The notes below the pieces were generated by a model, which ran no database searches, was not told the DNA's origin, and saw only the letters and a list, made by a program, of their open reading frames with translations. Positions 4,720 through 5,732 of a stretch of 5,732 nucleotides of DNA are shown piece after piece (positions within the stretch are counted from its first letter, which is position 1; the number at the start of each line of letters is the position of its first letter). Source of the DNA: Spirochaetota bacterium. Its GTDB lineage: Bacteria > Spirochaetota > Spirochaetia > Treponematales > Breznakiellaceae. The stretch covers positions 1 through 5,732 of the forward strand of contig JAEXTK010000276.1 of assembly GCA_023406985.1 (NCBI GenBank), written 5' to 3'. The translations under genes were made by a program, and so were the position numbers.

Positions 4720-5723
4720 GCCTGACCACGCACATCCGCGACTTCGCCCGGTCCAGGATCTTCTTGCGGCAGTTCGGCACCAACTTCCTCCTCATGGTCG
4801 GTTTCACGCTCCTGTTTTCCGCGGCCATCTGGCTGAGGACGAGCGAGGAATTCAAGGTCCGCCAGGTCGTGATCGCGGAGCACCTTCGCAACCAGAACGA
4901 GGCGGCCATACGGGAATGGCTGTATAGCCGCGTCAACGCCGTGAAGGCGTTCGCGGTCATGTTCGAAGGGGAGACCGTCGCCGCCCTCACGACCACGGCT
5001 ACGGCGAAGAAACTCGCCGCCCTCGTGGCCGCGCATCCGGACTTCGTGGACATCATCCTCATCGATGGGCGGGGCTTCGTCATCAACTCCGCCTCGTCGA
5101 GGGCGGAGTACCAGTCCCTGGACCTCGCCGACCGGGAGTATTTCCGGGAGGCCGCGGATACGGGGGTCGGCGTCACGGGTTTCATGCCCGGCAAGCGCAT
5201 CAAACGGCCGACCATGACCGTGGCCGCGCGCATCGCCGCCGCGGACGGCTCCTCCGCCGTGGCCGCCGCGTTCATCACGCCGAACCGCTTCCGTACGATG
5301 ATGGACGAGCTGAACCACGGCGGCCCGGGCGCGGCCTACCTCGTCGACAAGGACGGCGCGTCCCTGCTCCCCCGCACGGCGGACGCCGGCGCGGCGCAGG
5401 CCGCCGATACGGAAGCCGAGCGTACCCCCGCAGCGGCGGCGGCGGCCCGCGGGGAACGCGGGGCGACGGCGTACCGGACGTCCGCGGGAGAACAGGCCGT
5501 CGGCGCCTACGTTTGGATCGAGGAGATCCAGGCGGGCCTCGTCGTGGAGTTGGGCGGCGAGCTCCTCATGAGGCCGCTCGAACGGCTGCAGGGTTTCGTT
5601 TTCATCGTGGCCGTCGCCTGGGTCCTCCTCGCGCTCGTGGCCTCAGCCGCCCTTTCGGCCCGCATCTTCGAGCCGGAGCGGGAGCTCATCCGAGCCATGG
5701 ACGAAGTCGCCGCGACCGACTAA
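4716..5723 (+). CDS. Membrane sensor with dCache domain, stopped at the start of HAMP (probably truncated)
   Basis: This frame encodes 335 residues. The order is a short basic cytoplasmic N-terminus, a membrane segment (about 22-41, FGTNFLLMVGFTLLFSAAIW), an extracytoplasmic region (about 42-290) and a second membrane segment (about 293-315). The extracytoplasmic part has a dCache sensory fold signature: DIILIDGRGFVINS (112-125), then DLADREYFREAADTG (136-150). An Ala-rich stretch (237-244) is probably a surface loop. After the second membrane segment, EPERELIRAMDEVAATD looks like the first HAMP helix, and the frame then meets TAA 5721-5723. Such proteins normally continue into a chemoreceptor, kinase, cyclase or phosphatase output domain, so this product has a sensor without an output. 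Downstream codons TCG CGC AAC would continue HAMP-like (SRN). The ligand is unknown. It overlaps the acetyltransferase gene by four bases. Confidence 0.85.
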   Translation: MSLTTHIRDFARSRIFLRQFGTNFLLMVGFTLLFSAAIWLRTSEEFKVRQVVIAEHLRNQNEAAIREWLYSRVNAVKAFAVMFEGETVAALTTTATAKKLAALVAAHPDFVDIILIDGRGFVINSASSRAEYQSLDLADREYFREAADTGVGVTGFMPGKRIKRPTMTVAARIAAADGSSAVAAAFITPNRFRTMMDELNHGGPGAAYLVDKDGASLLPRTADAGAAQAADTEAERTPAAAAAARGERGATAYRTSAGEQAVGAYVWIEEIQAGLVVELGGELLMRPLERLQGFVFIVAVAWVLLALVASAALSARIFEPERELIRAMDEVAATD

Positions 5724-5732
5724 TCGCGCAAC

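Overview
This is a GC-rich bacterial chromosomal window with tightly packed genes on both strands, strong AGGAGG-type ribosome binding sites and two sigma-70-like promoters. The set of housekeeping and signalling genes, with an EpsC-type serine acetyltransferase and a dCache sensor, would fit a GC-rich spirochaete or a similar free-living anaerobe. That assignment is only a guess from protein style; there is no rRNA or marker gene here. I see no mobile element, CRISPR array, tRNA or rRNA.

Layout: bases 2-235 hold the 3' end of a + strand gene with a five-residue repeat linker and a cysteine-rich C-terminus. A textbook intrinsic terminator follows at 276-306. A promoter at 350-378 then drives a 452-residue HD-type predicted metal-dependent phosphohydrolase (413-1771). 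This gene converges, with a 9-base gap, on a minus strand gene for a DTW-domain tRNA-uridine aminocarboxypropyltransferase (1781-2500). Upstream of the DTW gene on the same strand lie a plausible 76-codon small ORF (2528-2758), a doubtful 28-codon hydrophobic ORF (2769-2855) and an SDR oxidoreductase of the D-mannonate oxidoreductase (YjmF/UxuB-like) type (2869-3726). Gaps between these are 13, 10 and 27 bases, so they could be one minus strand transcription unit.

A 102-base divergent region (3727-3828) separates the SDR from a + strand pair. The pair is a serine O-acetyltransferase (cysteine biosynthesis, 3829-4719) and, overlapping it by ATGA, a membrane sensor with a dCache extracytoplasmic domain (4716-5723). 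The sensor's reading frame stops at a TAA inside what looks like the start of a HAMP domain. The next codons still read like HAMP sequence, so the gene may be truncated by a nonsense change. The window ends nine bases later.

The genes do not form one obvious pathway: tRNA modification, hexuronate-type redox metabolism, cysteine synthesis and signalling sit side by side. The points most worth a second look are the HAMP-interrupting stop, the SDR-DTW gap (small ORFs, a possible frameshifted signal peptide and a perfect 14-bp hairpin), and the coupling of the acetyltransferase to a sensor gene. I found no convincing case for a wholly new multi-gene system.
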